Source of the DNA: Bog-756 sp963738545
GTDB lineage: Bacteria; Actinomycetota; Acidimicrobiia; Acidimicrobiales; RAAP-2
NCBI GenBank assembly: GCA_963738545.1
Contig: CAVTXA010000008.1
Coordinates: 186,001 to 250,000 of the forward strand
Length of the DNA stretch: 64,000 nt
Direction of reading: 5' to 3'
Part shown: piece by piece, positions 32,717 through 41,280 of the stretch
Position numbering within the stretch: the stretch's first letter is position 1
Layout of the letters: every line of letters begins with the position of its first letter
Position numbers and translations under genes: made by a program
The notes under the pieces: model-generated
Databases searched by the model: none
Seen by the model: only the letters and a program-made list of their open reading frames with translations
What the model was told of the DNA's origin: nothing

Positions 32717-33199
32717 TCAGTATTCGGGGTCGGGGTCCCGGACCGATCCCGGATGGGCCTCGGGCTTCTGGTGGTGGGCCAACTGGCCGAGCACGTCGGG
32801 CACGATCGACAGGCCGGGCGCTTCGCCGTACTGGTGCTTGAGATCGGCCAGGTAGGTCATGACGAAGTTGAGCCGTCGGGCCAGCCCCACGGCGAGCAGG
32901 CGGGTGACCTGGGGGTCGTCGAGGAGGAGGGACGGCCCGTCGACGGCGTACCGGAGCCGGCAGGGTTCCATGGCCACCACGGTGGTCACGTGGTCGGTGC
33001 CGAGGAGGACCGAGACGTCGCCCACCATGGCGCCGGGCCGGTTGATGACGTTGACGGCCACGTCGCCCTTCAGGACCTGGAGCGATCCCGACACCAGCAC
33101 CCAGATCTCACCGCTGGTTCCACCCTCATGCACCACGGCGTGCCCGGCGTCGACGGTGATTTCGGGGAGGTGCGCGGAGAGCTCCAGCATGTCGGCCAC
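32717..33199 (-). CDS. Single-domain cyclic nucleotide-binding protein
   Basis: 160 residues. A Crp-type CNB domain fills the protein: ITVDAGHAVVHEGGTSGEIW, VLVSGSLQVLKGDVAV, the phosphate-cassette region RPGAMVGDVSVLLG, and VTTVVAMEPCRLRYAV. No DNA-binding or kinase domain follows; the C-terminal helix and Pro/His-rich tail end the chain. GTG 33199 is chosen because TACCAT sits 7 bases upstream on the minus strand; ATG 33190 is the alternative. It lies 26 bases after the class II aldolase gene. Confidence 0.8.
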   Translation of the reverse strand: MADMLELSAHLPEITVDAGHAVVHEGGTSGEIWVLVSGSLQVLKGDVAVNVINRPGAMVGDVSVLLGTDHVTTVVAMEPCRLRYAVDGPSLLLDDPQVTRLLAVGLARRLNFVMTYLADLKHQYGEAPGLSIVPDVLGQLAHHQKPEAHPGSVRDPDPEY

Positions 33200-33206
33200 G
33201 CCAGCG

Positions 33207-33212
33207 ATGGTA
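33207..33212 (-). promoter_or_regulatory. -10 box TACCAT of the cyclic nucleotide-binding gene (leaderless type)
   Basis: On the minus strand TACCAT ends 7 bases before GTG 33199, inside the gap after the aldolase gene. Confidence 0.4.
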
Positions 33213-33225
33213 GCGGCGGCGATCC

Positions 33226-33894
33226 CTACGCCTTCTTCCCCACCTTCTTCAGCGAGCCGTAGCCCTTCTCCATGGCCGAGACGATGATGGCCTCGAAGTC
33301 CTTGTCGGTGAGCACGTGGGGCGTACCCATGGACGACGACCGCCAGTACAGCTCGGCGAGCCACTCGAGCAGTTCGAGCCGCTCGATGGCCTCGCTCATC
33401 TTGCTGCCGTAGGCGATCGAGCCGTGGTTCCGCATCATGGCGGCGTTGCGGCCCTTGAGCGCTTCGATCACGTTGTCCGCCAGCTCCTGAGTGCCGAAGG
33501 TGGCGTAAGGGGCGGTGCGGGGAGCCCCCCCGAGTCCCAGGCAGCTGTAGTGCAGGGGCGGCAGTTCGTCGTGGGTGCACGAGAGGGCCGTCGATGCCAT
33601 GGCGTGGGCGTGGGTGACGGCCAGGGCGTTGGTGGCCTTGTAGATACCGGTGTGGAGCGGGACCTCCGAGGTGGCGGCCAGGTCCCCGTCCACGTGCTCG
33701 CCGTCGAGGGTGATCACGGCCACCATCTCGGCGGTGACATCACCCAGATCGGAGCCGGTGGGGGTCACCGCCACGAGGTCGTCCTTCCGGGCGGAGATGT
33801 TGCCGGCGGTGCCGATGACGAGCCCCGTCGAGGCCAGGTGCCGGCTGGCGCTGGCCACCGCCTCTCGTTCGTCGGCCAATAGCAGGTCGCTCAT
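33226..33894 (-). CDS. Class II aldolase/adducin family protein
   Basis: 222 residues, the standard FucA/AraD length. Motifs: LVIGTAGNISARKDDLVAVT (substrate loop), EVPLHTGIYKATNALAVTHA with zinc ligands HAHA, the catalytic acidic position in SEVPLH, and NHGSIAYG with the third histidine. These zinc enzymes cleave or epimerise sugar phosphates such as fuculose or ribulose phosphate; some act on methylthioribulose phosphate. ATG 33894 has AGAGAGGAAG upstream. Read together with the cyclic nucleotide-binding protein that follows. Confidence 0.88.
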   Translation of the reverse strand: MSDLLLADEREAVASASRHLASTGLVIGTAGNISARKDDLVAVTPTGSDLGDVTAEMVAVITLDGEHVDGDLAATSEVPLHTGIYKATNALAVTHAHAMASTALSCTHDELPPLHYSCLGLGGAPRTAPYATFGTQELADNVIEALKGRNAAMMRNHGSIAYGSKMSEAIERLELLEWLAELYWRSSSMGTPHVLTDKDFEAIIVSAMEKGYGSLKKVGKKA

Positions 33895-33978
33895 TCGTGC
33901 TTCCTCTCTGAGGTGGTAACTGTTGCTCTCCGGATGATGGCACGGTTGGCCCGCCCACGGAGAATGCGGTTTCCGGGG

Positions 33979-35076
33979 CTACGACCGCGGGCGCCGCTTC
34001 TCGGGGTCGTAGATGGCCAGCGGGGCCACGGTGGCCCTGGCCGTGCCCACCTCCAGCGCCACCTCGACCGACCCGCCGTCGGTGGCCGCCCCGGTCTCCA
34101 GGACGGCCAGGGCGATGGGCCCGAAGGCCGGGCTGACGGCCGGACTGGTCAGGATCCCCACCGGCTCCCCGTTCCTGGTGATCTCGACCCCGTAGTCGGG
34201 GAGTTCGTCCCCCTCGATCCGCAGGGTCTTGAGCCGGCGGGGTGGGTCTGCGGCCACCGCCTCGAGGGCCGCGCTGCCCTCGAAGGCCACCGTCCCGAGG
34301 GCCACCATCTTGTCCAGCGACAGGTCGAAGGGCGTCCGCTCGTGGGCCGCGTAGTCGTAGTCGAGCACGATCAGCCCGGCCTCCACCCGGAAGCACTCGA
34401 GGATCCCCACGCCGAACGGGGTGGCCTGCATACGCGAGACCACCACGTCCCAGAGGTCGGCGGCGTGCTCGGGCCGGCAGAACAGCTCGTAGCCCAGCTC
34501 ACCTCCGTAGCCGGTCCGGGACACCACGCAGGGGACGCCCCCCACCCGGGTCTCTTCGGGGATGAACCGGAAGTAGCGCAGATCGGCGAGGTCGGCGTCG
34601 CACAGCGGACCGAGGGCCTCTCGCGAGCGTGGGCCCTGCAGTCCGAGGTGGGGCATGGCCAATGTCACGGGCTCGATGGCGACGTCCAGGCCGTCGGTGA
34701 CCTCGGTGAAGTGGTGGGCGTGGTCCCCACTGTTGGTCATCACCCAGACCCGGTCCTCCAACCGGTAGACGGTTCCGTCGTCCACCATCAGCCCCTCGGC
34801 GTCACAGAAGGCGCCGTAGCGGACCTGGCCTACCTCCATGCCCAGGATGTTGTTGGTGTGGAGGCGCTGGGCCGCGGCCAGGGCATCAGGCCCGGTGAAC
34901 TCCCACTTGTTGAGCGGGGACACGTCCCACACACCGAGGTCGTGACGCACGCCGCGGTACTCGGCGTCGGCGTCCCCGAACCCCTCGGTCCACAGCCAGC
35001 CGCCCTCCTCCATGAAGGTGGCCCCCATGGCCTGGGCCGACTCGTAGAACGGACTGTGCAGGGGTTGGCTGTCCAC
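33979..35076 (-). CDS. GcvT/YgfZ-like aminomethyltransferase family protein
   Basis: 365 residues. It has the T-protein fold: EYRGVRHDLGVWDVSPLNKW, then FTGPDALAAAQRLHTNNI, VGQVRYGAFCDAEGLMVDDG, LGLQGPRSREALGPL, SRTGYGGELGYELFC and the C-terminal barrel GEPVGILTSPAVSPAFG. The family transfers one-carbon units through tetrahydrofolate (glycine cleavage, dimethylglycine or DMSP demethylation). There is no gcvH, gcvP or oxidase domain nearby, so a catabolic demethylase is more likely than the glycine cleavage system. GTG 35076 has TAGGGT 6 bases upstream (leaderless). Confidence 0.87.
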   Translation of the reverse strand: MDSQPLHSPFYESAQAMGATFMEEGGWLWTEGFGDADAEYRGVRHDLGVWDVSPLNKWEFTGPDALAAAQRLHTNNILGMEVGQVRYGAFCDAEGLMVDDGTVYRLEDRVWVMTNSGDHAHHFTEVTDGLDVAIEPVTLAMPHLGLQGPRSREALGPLCDADLADLRYFRFIPEETRVGGVPCVVSRTGYGGELGYELFCRPEHAADLWDVVVSRMQATPFGVGILECFRVEAGLIVLDYDYAAHERTPFDLSLDKMVALGTVAFEGSAALEAVAADPPRRLKTLRIEGDELPDYGVEITRNGEPVGILTSPAVSPAFGPIALAVLETGAATDGGSVEVALEVGTARATVAPLAIYDPEKRRPRS

Positions 35077-35082
35077 GGCCGC

Positions 35083-35088
35083 ACCCTA
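35083..35088 (-). promoter_or_regulatory. -10 box TAGGGT of the GcvT-like gene (leaderless type)
   Basis: On the minus strand TAGGGT ends 6 bases before GTG 35076. Confidence 0.5.
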
Positions 35089-35166
35089 CCGCTGTGACCC
35101 GGCCCGCTCCCACCGTTCACGCTGGCTCCCTCGTGGGATACCGTGCCGTGAGGGAGGTGACCGCCG

Positions 35167-35667
35167 ATGACGGACCATGGGAGCAGCATCGACCGGAGCG
35201 CGGAGTGGGCCACGCTCAAAGCGCGCCATCTCCGCCCGCGGGGGGAGCGACCGGCGTCCTCGGCCCGGGGCCTCCACCACTTCGCCCTGCTGAGCAGCGA
35301 CGTGGAGCGGACCATCGCGTTCTATCAGGATCTCTTGGAGTTCCCGCTGGTCGAGCTGTTCGAGAACCGTGACTACCGGGGCTCCACCCACTTCTTCTTC
35401 GATGTGGGCCACGGCAACTACCTGGCCTACTTCGACTTTCCCGGCCTCGACCTCGGTCCCTACGGGGAGGTCCTCGGGGGTCTGCACCACATCGCCATCT
35501 CGGTGACCCCCGAGCAGTGGGACCGGCTGGTGGCCAAGCTGGCGTCGGCCGGCGTCGAGACCCACATCGTCAACGGCACGTCCGCCTACTTCCCCGGTCC
35601 TGACGGCGAACGCCTCGAGCTGCTCTCCTACCCACTGAACGATATGTACGGAACCGTGGTCGGCTAG
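35167..35667 (+). CDS. VOC family (extradiol/glyoxalase-like) protein
   Basis: 166 residues. VOC half-modules: ARGLHHFALLSSDVERTIAF and YQDLLEFPLVELFENRDY, then GGLHHIAISVTPEQW and YFPGPDGERLELLSYPL. Metal-type residues are His (LHHFAL), His (LHHIAI) and Glu (RLELL). The first 30 residues form an unrecognised N-terminal extension. GGGAGGTGACC upstream of ATG 35167 is a good ribosome binding site. Divergent from the GcvT-like gene; substrate unknown. Confidence 0.87.
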   Translation: MTDHGSSIDRSAEWATLKARHLRPRGERPASSARGLHHFALLSSDVERTIAFYQDLLEFPLVELFENRDYRGSTHFFFDVGHGNYLAYFDFPGLDLGPYGEVLGGLHHIAISVTPEQWDRLVAKLASAGVETHIVNGTSAYFPGPDGERLELLSYPLNDMYGTVVG

Positions 35668-35761
35668 GACCGTCGGTGTGGATCCTTCCGGCCCCCTCCG
35701 TGTCCCTACACTGGCCACCAATCACCGGAGGGCGACCTCCACGAAGAAACGGGAGTGAGCC

Positions 35762-36316
35762 ATGGCGAACGAATGGGGTCCCCTCGGACTACTGGCCGGT
35801 GAGTGGGAGAGTGAGACCGGTGGCCTCGACACGGCCTACTCGCACGCCCGGGGCGAGGTGCTCGGAACGTCGTACCGCGAGAAGTGCAGCATGAAGCCGT
35901 TCGGGCCCGTGGACAACGGCAGTCAGCATCTCTACGGCCTCGACTACCGGAGCGCCATGTGGCGCGGCGACGAGGAGAACCCCTTCCACACCGAAGTGGG
36001 CTACTGGCTGTGGGACGGCGCCACCGGCGAGATCATGAAGGGCTTCGTGGTCCCCCGGGGCATCACCACTCTGGCCGGCGGCAGTGCCACGGCGGACGCC
36101 ACCGAATTCACCCTGCGGGCCGACCTGGGCCACAAGCTGTACTCCATCGGAGAGAACAAGTACCTGGCCAGCCACGCCAGCACGCTCAGCTACGAGGTGA
36201 CCATCGCCGTCGCCGGGGACACCTGGTCCTACGACGAGTCCACCATGCTCAAGATGAGCGAGTTCAGCGAGCCGTTGTCCCACACCGACCACAACACCCT
36301 CCACCGGGCCGGCTGA
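35762..36316 (+). CDS. Nitrobindin-like (FABP-like) heme-binding beta-barrel protein
   Basis: 184 residues. Features of the nitrobindin/DUF1794 barrel are the opening GPLGLLAGEWESE, the central PFHTEVGYWLWDGATGEIMK and VPRGITTLAGGSA strands, LSYEVTIAVAGDTWSYDEST, and a C-terminal His-rich strand SHTDHNTLHRAG that supplies the likely heme-iron ligand. Family members bind heme and interact with NO or peroxynitrite. The glycine pattern at the opening is weaker than in classical nitrobindins, so ligand binding is not certain. Single gene; GGGAGTGAGCC precedes the ATG. Confidence 0.78.
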   Translation: MANEWGPLGLLAGEWESETGGLDTAYSHARGEVLGTSYREKCSMKPFGPVDNGSQHLYGLDYRSAMWRGDEENPFHTEVGYWLWDGATGEIMKGFVVPRGITTLAGGSATADATEFTLRADLGHKLYSIGENKYLASHASTLSYEVTIAVAGDTWSYDESTMLKMSEFSEPLSHTDHNTLHRAG

Positions 36317-36339
36317 GGGCCGGACGACCCGGCTCCCCA

Positions 36340-36356
36340 CCCGCTCTCAGAGCGGG
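36340..36356. terminator. Hairpin between convergent nitrobindin-like and amidase genes
   Basis: CCCGCTC (36340-36346), loop TCA, GAGCGGG (36350-36356). The loop and right arm overlap the amidase stop codon region, so it could stop transcription from both sides. Confidence 0.55.
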
Positions 36357-37798
36357 GGCGGCAGGAAGCCGGATCCGGCGGCGGCGTCGAGGAGTGCGGC
36401 AACGCGCAACAGGCGACGGTCGCCCAGAAAGGGTCCGATCGCCTGGACTCCGACGGGCAGACCGCCCGGGGTCAACCCGGTGGGCAGGGTCACCACCGGC
36501 AGGAGGACCGAACCGATGGCCCCGCACCAGGCCATGGCCACGAGGTGGGACACCGGTGTGCCGTCGACATCGATGAACCGCTCGAGCATCGGCCGCTCCA
36601 CGTCATGGGGGAAGGCGGCCGTGGGCATGACCGGGGCCAGCACCACGTCGTACCGCTCGAAGCAGGTGGCCCAAGCCACCCGCTGGTGCTGTCGGCGGCC
36701 GTTGGCCCGGGCCCAGGTCCGGTAGCGACCGGCCAGGGCCCGCCCGGCGACCACCATCGGGTCGTCGCCGGGGACGGCGTCCAGCTCGGCGAACGACGCA
36801 TAGGCGTCCTCGGGCAGCCCGAGACCGATGATGGGCAGCACCAGCTCCTGCCACGAGTGGAGCCCTTCGGCCAGGGGCACGGGGAGGGGGATGGCCTCCA
36901 CGCGGGCCCCGGCGTCGGCCAGCCGGGCCGCGTACGCCTCGAGGCTGGCCCGCAGGTCGGAGGCCAGGGGCATGACCTCGGTCCCCTCGTGGAAGACGGT
37001 GGCCACCCGCAGGGCGGAGACGTCGACCAGGTCGGGTCCTTCGTCCAGGACCAGGTGCCAGCCGGCGGCCTGGTCGGGGAGGGGCCCGGCCACGACGTCG
37101 AGGGCCAGTTCGAGGTCCTCGAGACTGCGGGCCAGGGGGCCGTTGACGTTGACGTCGCTTTCCACCAGGGTGCCGGGGGGTCCGGGGATGTGGCCCCGAC
37201 TGGGGACCACGCCCCACGACGGCTTCAACCCGTAGACCCCGTTGAAGTGGGCCGGATTGCGGATCGACCCGCCGATGTCGCTGCCCAGCTCGAGCGGCGT
37301 CAGCCCGGCGGCCACGGCGGCCGCGGCGCCCCCCGAGGAACCCCCGGCGGTCCGGGAGGTGTCCCACGGGTTACGGGTGAGACCGTAGACATCGTTGTAG
37401 GTCTGGAAGTCGCCGGCATAGATCGGGGTGTTGGTCTTGCCAAAGACGATCGCCCCGGCCTCCCGCAACCGGCCGACGGCCACAGCGTCCGAGGTCGGCA
37501 CGTAGGAGGCCAATTCGGGGGCGCCCGACGTGGTGAGGAGACCTTTGGTCTCCCAGACGTCCTTCACCGTCATGGGCAGTCCGTGGAGCGGGCCGCCCGA
37601 CGCGCCCGATGCGGTCGCCGCATCGGCGGCCTCGGCCTCGGCCCAGGCCCGGTCGAGGTCCAGAGCCACGACGGCATTGAGCTGGCTGTCGATCCGCTCG
37701 ATCCGTGCGAGCAGGTGCTCGAGCAGCTCCCGGCTGGACAGGGAGCGCTCGGCGATGGCCGCCCTGAGCTCCGTGGCCGTGGCAACGTCGAGGTCCAC
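36347..37798 (-). CDS. Amidase signature family protein
   Basis: 483 residues. The Ser-cisSer-Lys triad is complete: lysine in GLPMTVKDVWET, and the Ser-rich TAGGSSGGAAAAVAAGLTPL followed by ELGSDIGGSIRNPAHFNGVY. The C-terminal part ends with PVVTLPTGLTPGGLPVGVQA, typical of the family. It hydrolyses an amide (or nitrile-derived amide) or could be a transamidase; no gatB/gatC is near, which speaks against GatA. The gene starts 10 bases after the acyl-CoA ligase, so the two are co-transcribed and the released acid may be activated by that ligase. Confidence 0.9.
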   Translation of the reverse strand: MDLDVATATELRAAIAERSLSSRELLEHLLARIERIDSQLNAVVALDLDRAWAEAEAADAATASGASGGPLHGLPMTVKDVWETKGLLTTSGAPELASYVPTSDAVAVGRLREAGAIVFGKTNTPIYAGDFQTYNDVYGLTRNPWDTSRTAGGSSGGAAAAVAAGLTPLELGSDIGGSIRNPAHFNGVYGLKPSWGVVPSRGHIPGPPGTLVESDVNVNGPLARSLEDLELALDVVAGPLPDQAAGWHLVLDEGPDLVDVSALRVATVFHEGTEVMPLASDLRASLEAYAARLADAGARVEAIPLPVPLAEGLHSWQELVLPIIGLGLPEDAYASFAELDAVPGDDPMVVAGRALAGRYRTWARANGRRQHQRVAWATCFERYDVVLAPVMPTAAFPHDVERPMLERFIDVDGTPVSHLVAMAWCGAIGSVLLPVVTLPTGLTPGGLPVGVQAIGPFLGDRRLLRVAALLDAAAGSGFLPPPL

Positions 37799-37808
37799 GG
37801 GAGCAAAC

Positions 37809-39542
37809 CTACCGCTGCGCGGCGCCGTCCCCGTTGCCGGCGGTCCGGGCCCCGGGCCGACCGTCGGCGAAGTAGGTCTCGCGAAGCTCGCGTTTCAGGA
37901 TCTTGCCGGACGGGTTGCGGGGGAGGTGGTCGTCGGTGAAGGCGATGCGGCTGGGGATCTTGAACGGGGCCAAGCGCCCCGACAGGAAGTCCTGCACCTC
38001 CTGAGCGGTGAAGTCGGCGCCGTTCTTGCGCTGGATCACGCACGCCACCTCCTCGCCCAGGCGTTCGTCGGGCACCCCGAAGACCGCAGCCTCGTACACG
38101 CCGGGGAACTCGTAGATGGCGCTCTCGACCTCGGCGCAGTAGACGTTCTCGCCGGCTCGCAGGACCATGTCCTTGGCCCGGTCCTCGATGTAGAGGAATC
38201 CCTCGTCGTCGATGCGTCCGAGGTCCCCCGAGGCCAGCCATCCGTCCACGATGACCTCGGCTGTCGCCTCGGGCTTTCCCCAGTACCCCCGGATGACGTT
38301 GGGCCCCTTCATCCAGATCTCGCCCCGCTCGCCCACCGCCACCGGGTGGCCGGCCTCGTCCCTGATCTCGACGTCCATGATGGTGGTCTGGGCCCGGCCG
38401 GTCGATGTCGGGTGGGTCACGTAGTCGTCGCCGTTGTTGCCCGGTCCGAAGGCGTTGGTCTCGGTCATGCCGTAACCGATGTTGGGCCGGCCCCGCCGGA
38501 ACCCCTTCTCCACCCGGTCGACCAGCGTGGTCGGGGCCGGAGCGCCCCCGCCGCCCACGGTGGCCAACGAGGAGGTGTCGTAGCGGGCGAAGTCCGGACT
38601 CTCCAACAGGTCCCAGCTCTGGGTCGGGACCCCGACGAAGGCCGTCACCCGCTCGGATTCGATGAGGCGCAGCGCGGCGTCGGGATCCCAGCGGTACATC
38701 ATCACCAGTTTGAACTTCATCCCGAAGCACGACAGCATCACGGGGACGCACCCGGTCACGTGGAACAGCGGGACGATGAGGATGAAGCAGGGCGGGAAGC
38801 CGCCGCCGCTGAGCGGGTCGGCGCCCTGGCGGACCCCCTGGATGGTCGGGCCCGCCCAGAACGCCATCAACGCCTGGGTCACCGCCCGGTGCGTCGAGAC
38901 CGCGCCTTTCGGAAAGCCGGTGGTGCCCGAGGTGTAGAGGATGGTGGCGTCGTCGTCCGGGTCCACCTCGACGACAGGCAGGGGATCGCCCAGGGTCACG
39001 ACGTCGTCGTAGTGCGCCATGCCGTCGGACGCGGGTTCGTTCGTCTCCCCCCGTGCGACGATGATGGGGATGGCCCGGGCCCGGGCGGGACGCTGGAGCC
39101 GGTCGGCCCGTTCGGGATCGGCGATGAGCAACGACACACCCGAGTCGCCGACGGCGTAGTCGAGTTCGCTCTCCGTCCACCAGGCATTGAAGGAGACCGA
39201 CACCGCCCCGACCGACACGATGGCGGCGAAGGAGACGATCCACTCGGGGAGGTTGCGCATGGCGATACCGACCCGGTCCCCCTTGGTGATGCCGAAGGTG
39301 TGGACCAAGGCGTGGGCCAAGGCGTCGACGTGCCGCATCGTCTCATCGAAGGTCCAACGCTCGTCCTCGTAGACCATGAACTCCGAGTCGACGCCCCGGG
39401 CCCCGGCGAAGAGCTGTCCGAGGGTGGGGGGCGAGTTCTTGAACAGGCGGTACTTCCGGCCCCCGACCATGCCCTCGGTCAACTCGAAGAGCTGGCCGGG
39501 CCCTGTGACCTGGGCGTAGGCCTCCTCGTACCCGACCGTCAT
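37809..39542 (-). CDS. Long/medium-chain acyl-CoA ligase (AMP-forming)
   Basis: 577 residues from ATG 39542, with GGGAGG 5 bases upstream. ANL motifs: ATILYTSGTTGFPKGAVSTH, then GYGMTETNAFGPGNNG, GEIWMKGPNVIRGYWGKPEA, the hinge YIEDRAKDMVLRAGENVYCAE, and catalytic lysine in RNPSGKILKREL. The wording matches FadD-like acyl-CoA synthetases of class I. It activates a carboxylic acid to its CoA ester with ATP. It is followed after 10 bases by the amidase and preceded 154 bases by the semialdehyde dehydrogenase, suggesting a three-step catabolic route from an aldehyde or amide to an acyl-CoA. Confidence 0.9.
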   Translation of the reverse strand: MTVGYEEAYAQVTGPGQLFELTEGMVGGRKYRLFKNSPPTLGQLFAGARGVDSEFMVYEDERWTFDETMRHVDALAHALVHTFGITKGDRVGIAMRNLPEWIVSFAAIVSVGAVSVSFNAWWTESELDYAVGDSGVSLLIADPERADRLQRPARARAIPIIVARGETNEPASDGMAHYDDVVTLGDPLPVVEVDPDDDATILYTSGTTGFPKGAVSTHRAVTQALMAFWAGPTIQGVRQGADPLSGGGFPPCFILIVPLFHVTGCVPVMLSCFGMKFKLVMMYRWDPDAALRLIESERVTAFVGVPTQSWDLLESPDFARYDTSSLATVGGGGAPAPTTLVDRVEKGFRRGRPNIGYGMTETNAFGPGNNGDDYVTHPTSTGRAQTTIMDVEIRDEAGHPVAVGERGEIWMKGPNVIRGYWGKPEATAEVIVDGWLASGDLGRIDDEGFLYIEDRAKDMVLRAGENVYCAEVESAIYEFPGVYEAAVFGVPDERLGEEVACVIQRKNGADFTAQEVQDFLSGRLAPFKIPSRIAFTDDHLPRNPSGKILKRELRETYFADGRPGARTAGNGDGAAQR

Positions 39543-39696
39543 CGACGCCTCCCACTCGCTTGTTCCCGGTCGACCCCTCGAAGGGCCACGGCACACTCCG
39601 TCCGCTGTGACCGGGGATCTTAGGCCGGTCGGGCCGGTCGGCACCGTGGTCGTCGGCGGCAGGGAGGCGGGCCGAGACGGGGCCGGCCGCCGTGGG

Positions 39697-41085
39697 TCAC
39701 CGATCGCCCGACGGGCCCACCCATACCGACTTGAGATTGCAGAACTCCCTGATCCCGTGGGCAGTGAGCTCCCGCCCGTACCCCGAGGACTTGACGCCGC
39801 CGAAGGGCAGTTCGGGGAACGAGGTGACGTTGCCGTTGATGAACACCATGCCGGCGTCGAGCTCGGTCACCAGGCGATCCCGTTCCTCGGCGTCCTCGGT
39901 CCAGGCGTTGGCCCCGAGCCCGAACTCGGTGATGTTGGCCAACTCGACGGCCTCCTCCAGCGAGGAGACTCGGTACAGGGTGGCCACGGGAGCGAACGCC
40001 TCTTCGGTGTGGATCCGCATGGACGGGGTGATGCCGGAGAGGACGGTCGGGGGATAGAACCAACCCGGCCCGTCGGGGACGGTGGCCCCGCACAGCACCC
40101 GGGCCCCCCGGTCCACGGCATCGGAGACCAACTCGACGATGTCGACCCGCTGCTGCTCGGTGGCCAGCGGTCCCACGTCGGTGGTCTCGGCCAGGGGGTC
40201 GCCCACCACCCGTGAGGACATCCGGGCGACGAACAGGGCCTCGAACTCGTCGGCCACATCGGCATGGACGATGAAGCGTTTGGCGGCGATGCAGGACTGG
40301 CCGTTGTTGAGGCAACGGGCCGTGGTCGCCACCTCGGCGGCCCGGGCCAGATCGGCGGAGGGCATGACCACGAAGGGATCGCTCCCGCCCAGCTCCAGCA
40401 CGGACTTCTTGACCACCTCGCCGGCCACAGCCGCCACCGCCGAGCCCGCGGGACCCGAACCCGTGAGAGTGACCGCCACCACCCGGTCGTCCCGGAGCAC
40501 GCGCTCGACCCGGCCCGAGCCGATCAGCAGGGTCTGGAACGCCCCGTCAGGGAATCCGGCCCGCCGGAACAGCTCATCGAGGAACAGGGCCGTCTGGGGC
40601 ACGTTGGACGCGTGTTTGAGGATCCCGACGTTCCCGGCCATCAGGGCGGGGGCCGCGAACCGCATTACCTGCCAGAGGGGGAAGTTCCACGGCATGACGG
40701 CCAGGACGGGCCCGAGGGGCTGGTAGCGGGCGTAGGCCGTGCCGGCCCCGACCGCCGTGGCATCCGCCGGCTCGTCGGTCAGGAAGCCTTCGGCGTGGTC
40801 GGCGAAGTAGCGACAGGCCTTGGCGCACTTCTGCACCTCCTGGCGGGCGGCGACCAGGGTCTTGCCCATCTCGGTGGTCATCATCTCGGCGACGTCGTCG
40901 ACCTCGGCGTCGAGGATGTCGCCGGCCCGGCGCATCCAGGCCGCCCGCTCGGCGAAGGTGGTGCGCCGATAGGTGGCGAAGGTGGCGGCGGCCCGGGCCA
41001 GCCGGTCCTCGACGTCGGCGTCGGTCAGCTCCGTGAAGGTCTTGACCGTCTGGCCGGTGGCCGGGTTGATGGTGGCGATTGCCAT
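39697..41085 (-). CDS. NAD(P)-dependent succinate-semialdehyde (aldehyde) dehydrogenase
   Basis: 462 residues. Full ALDH set: PLGPVLAVMPWNFPLWQVMR, VTLTGSGPAGSAVAAVAG, catalytic Glu in KKSVLELGGSDPFVV, catalytic Cys in NNGQSCIAAKRFIVHA, and EEAFAPVATLYRV with ELPFGGVKSSGYGRE. The short N-terminus (INPATGQTVKTF) and sequence style match the GabD1/succinate-semialdehyde dehydrogenase group of actinobacteria, which often oxidise other medium aldehydes too. ATG 41085 has GCGAGGTG 5 bases upstream. Probably the first gene of the ligase-amidase operon. Confidence 0.9.
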   Translation of the reverse strand: MAIATINPATGQTVKTFTELTDADVEDRLARAAATFATYRRTTFAERAAWMRRAGDILDAEVDDVAEMMTTEMGKTLVAARQEVQKCAKACRYFADHAEGFLTDEPADATAVGAGTAYARYQPLGPVLAVMPWNFPLWQVMRFAAPALMAGNVGILKHASNVPQTALFLDELFRRAGFPDGAFQTLLIGSGRVERVLRDDRVVAVTLTGSGPAGSAVAAVAGEVVKKSVLELGGSDPFVVMPSADLARAAEVATTARCLNNGQSCIAAKRFIVHADVADEFEALFVARMSSRVVGDPLAETTDVGPLATEQQRVDIVELVSDAVDRGARVLCGATVPDGPGWFYPPTVLSGITPSMRIHTEEAFAPVATLYRVSSLEEAVELANITEFGLGANAWTEDAEERDRLVTELDAGMVFINGNVTSFPELPFGGVKSSGYGRELTAHGIREFCNLKSVWVGPSGDR

Positions 41086-41280
41086 GGTGCACCTCGCTTG
41101 TCGACTCGCCTCACCTTCTACCCGATTCGGGCCGATGGCAACAGCCGGACCATCGGCCGACCGACCCTCGGGTCCCGCGGAACCGACGGTCGGGCCGTGA
41201 CGGGGCCCGAACCGGGTGTCCGGATCCGGGCGCTCGGCCCGTAAGGTCGGGACCCCAACCCTCGAAGCGAACGGACCATC

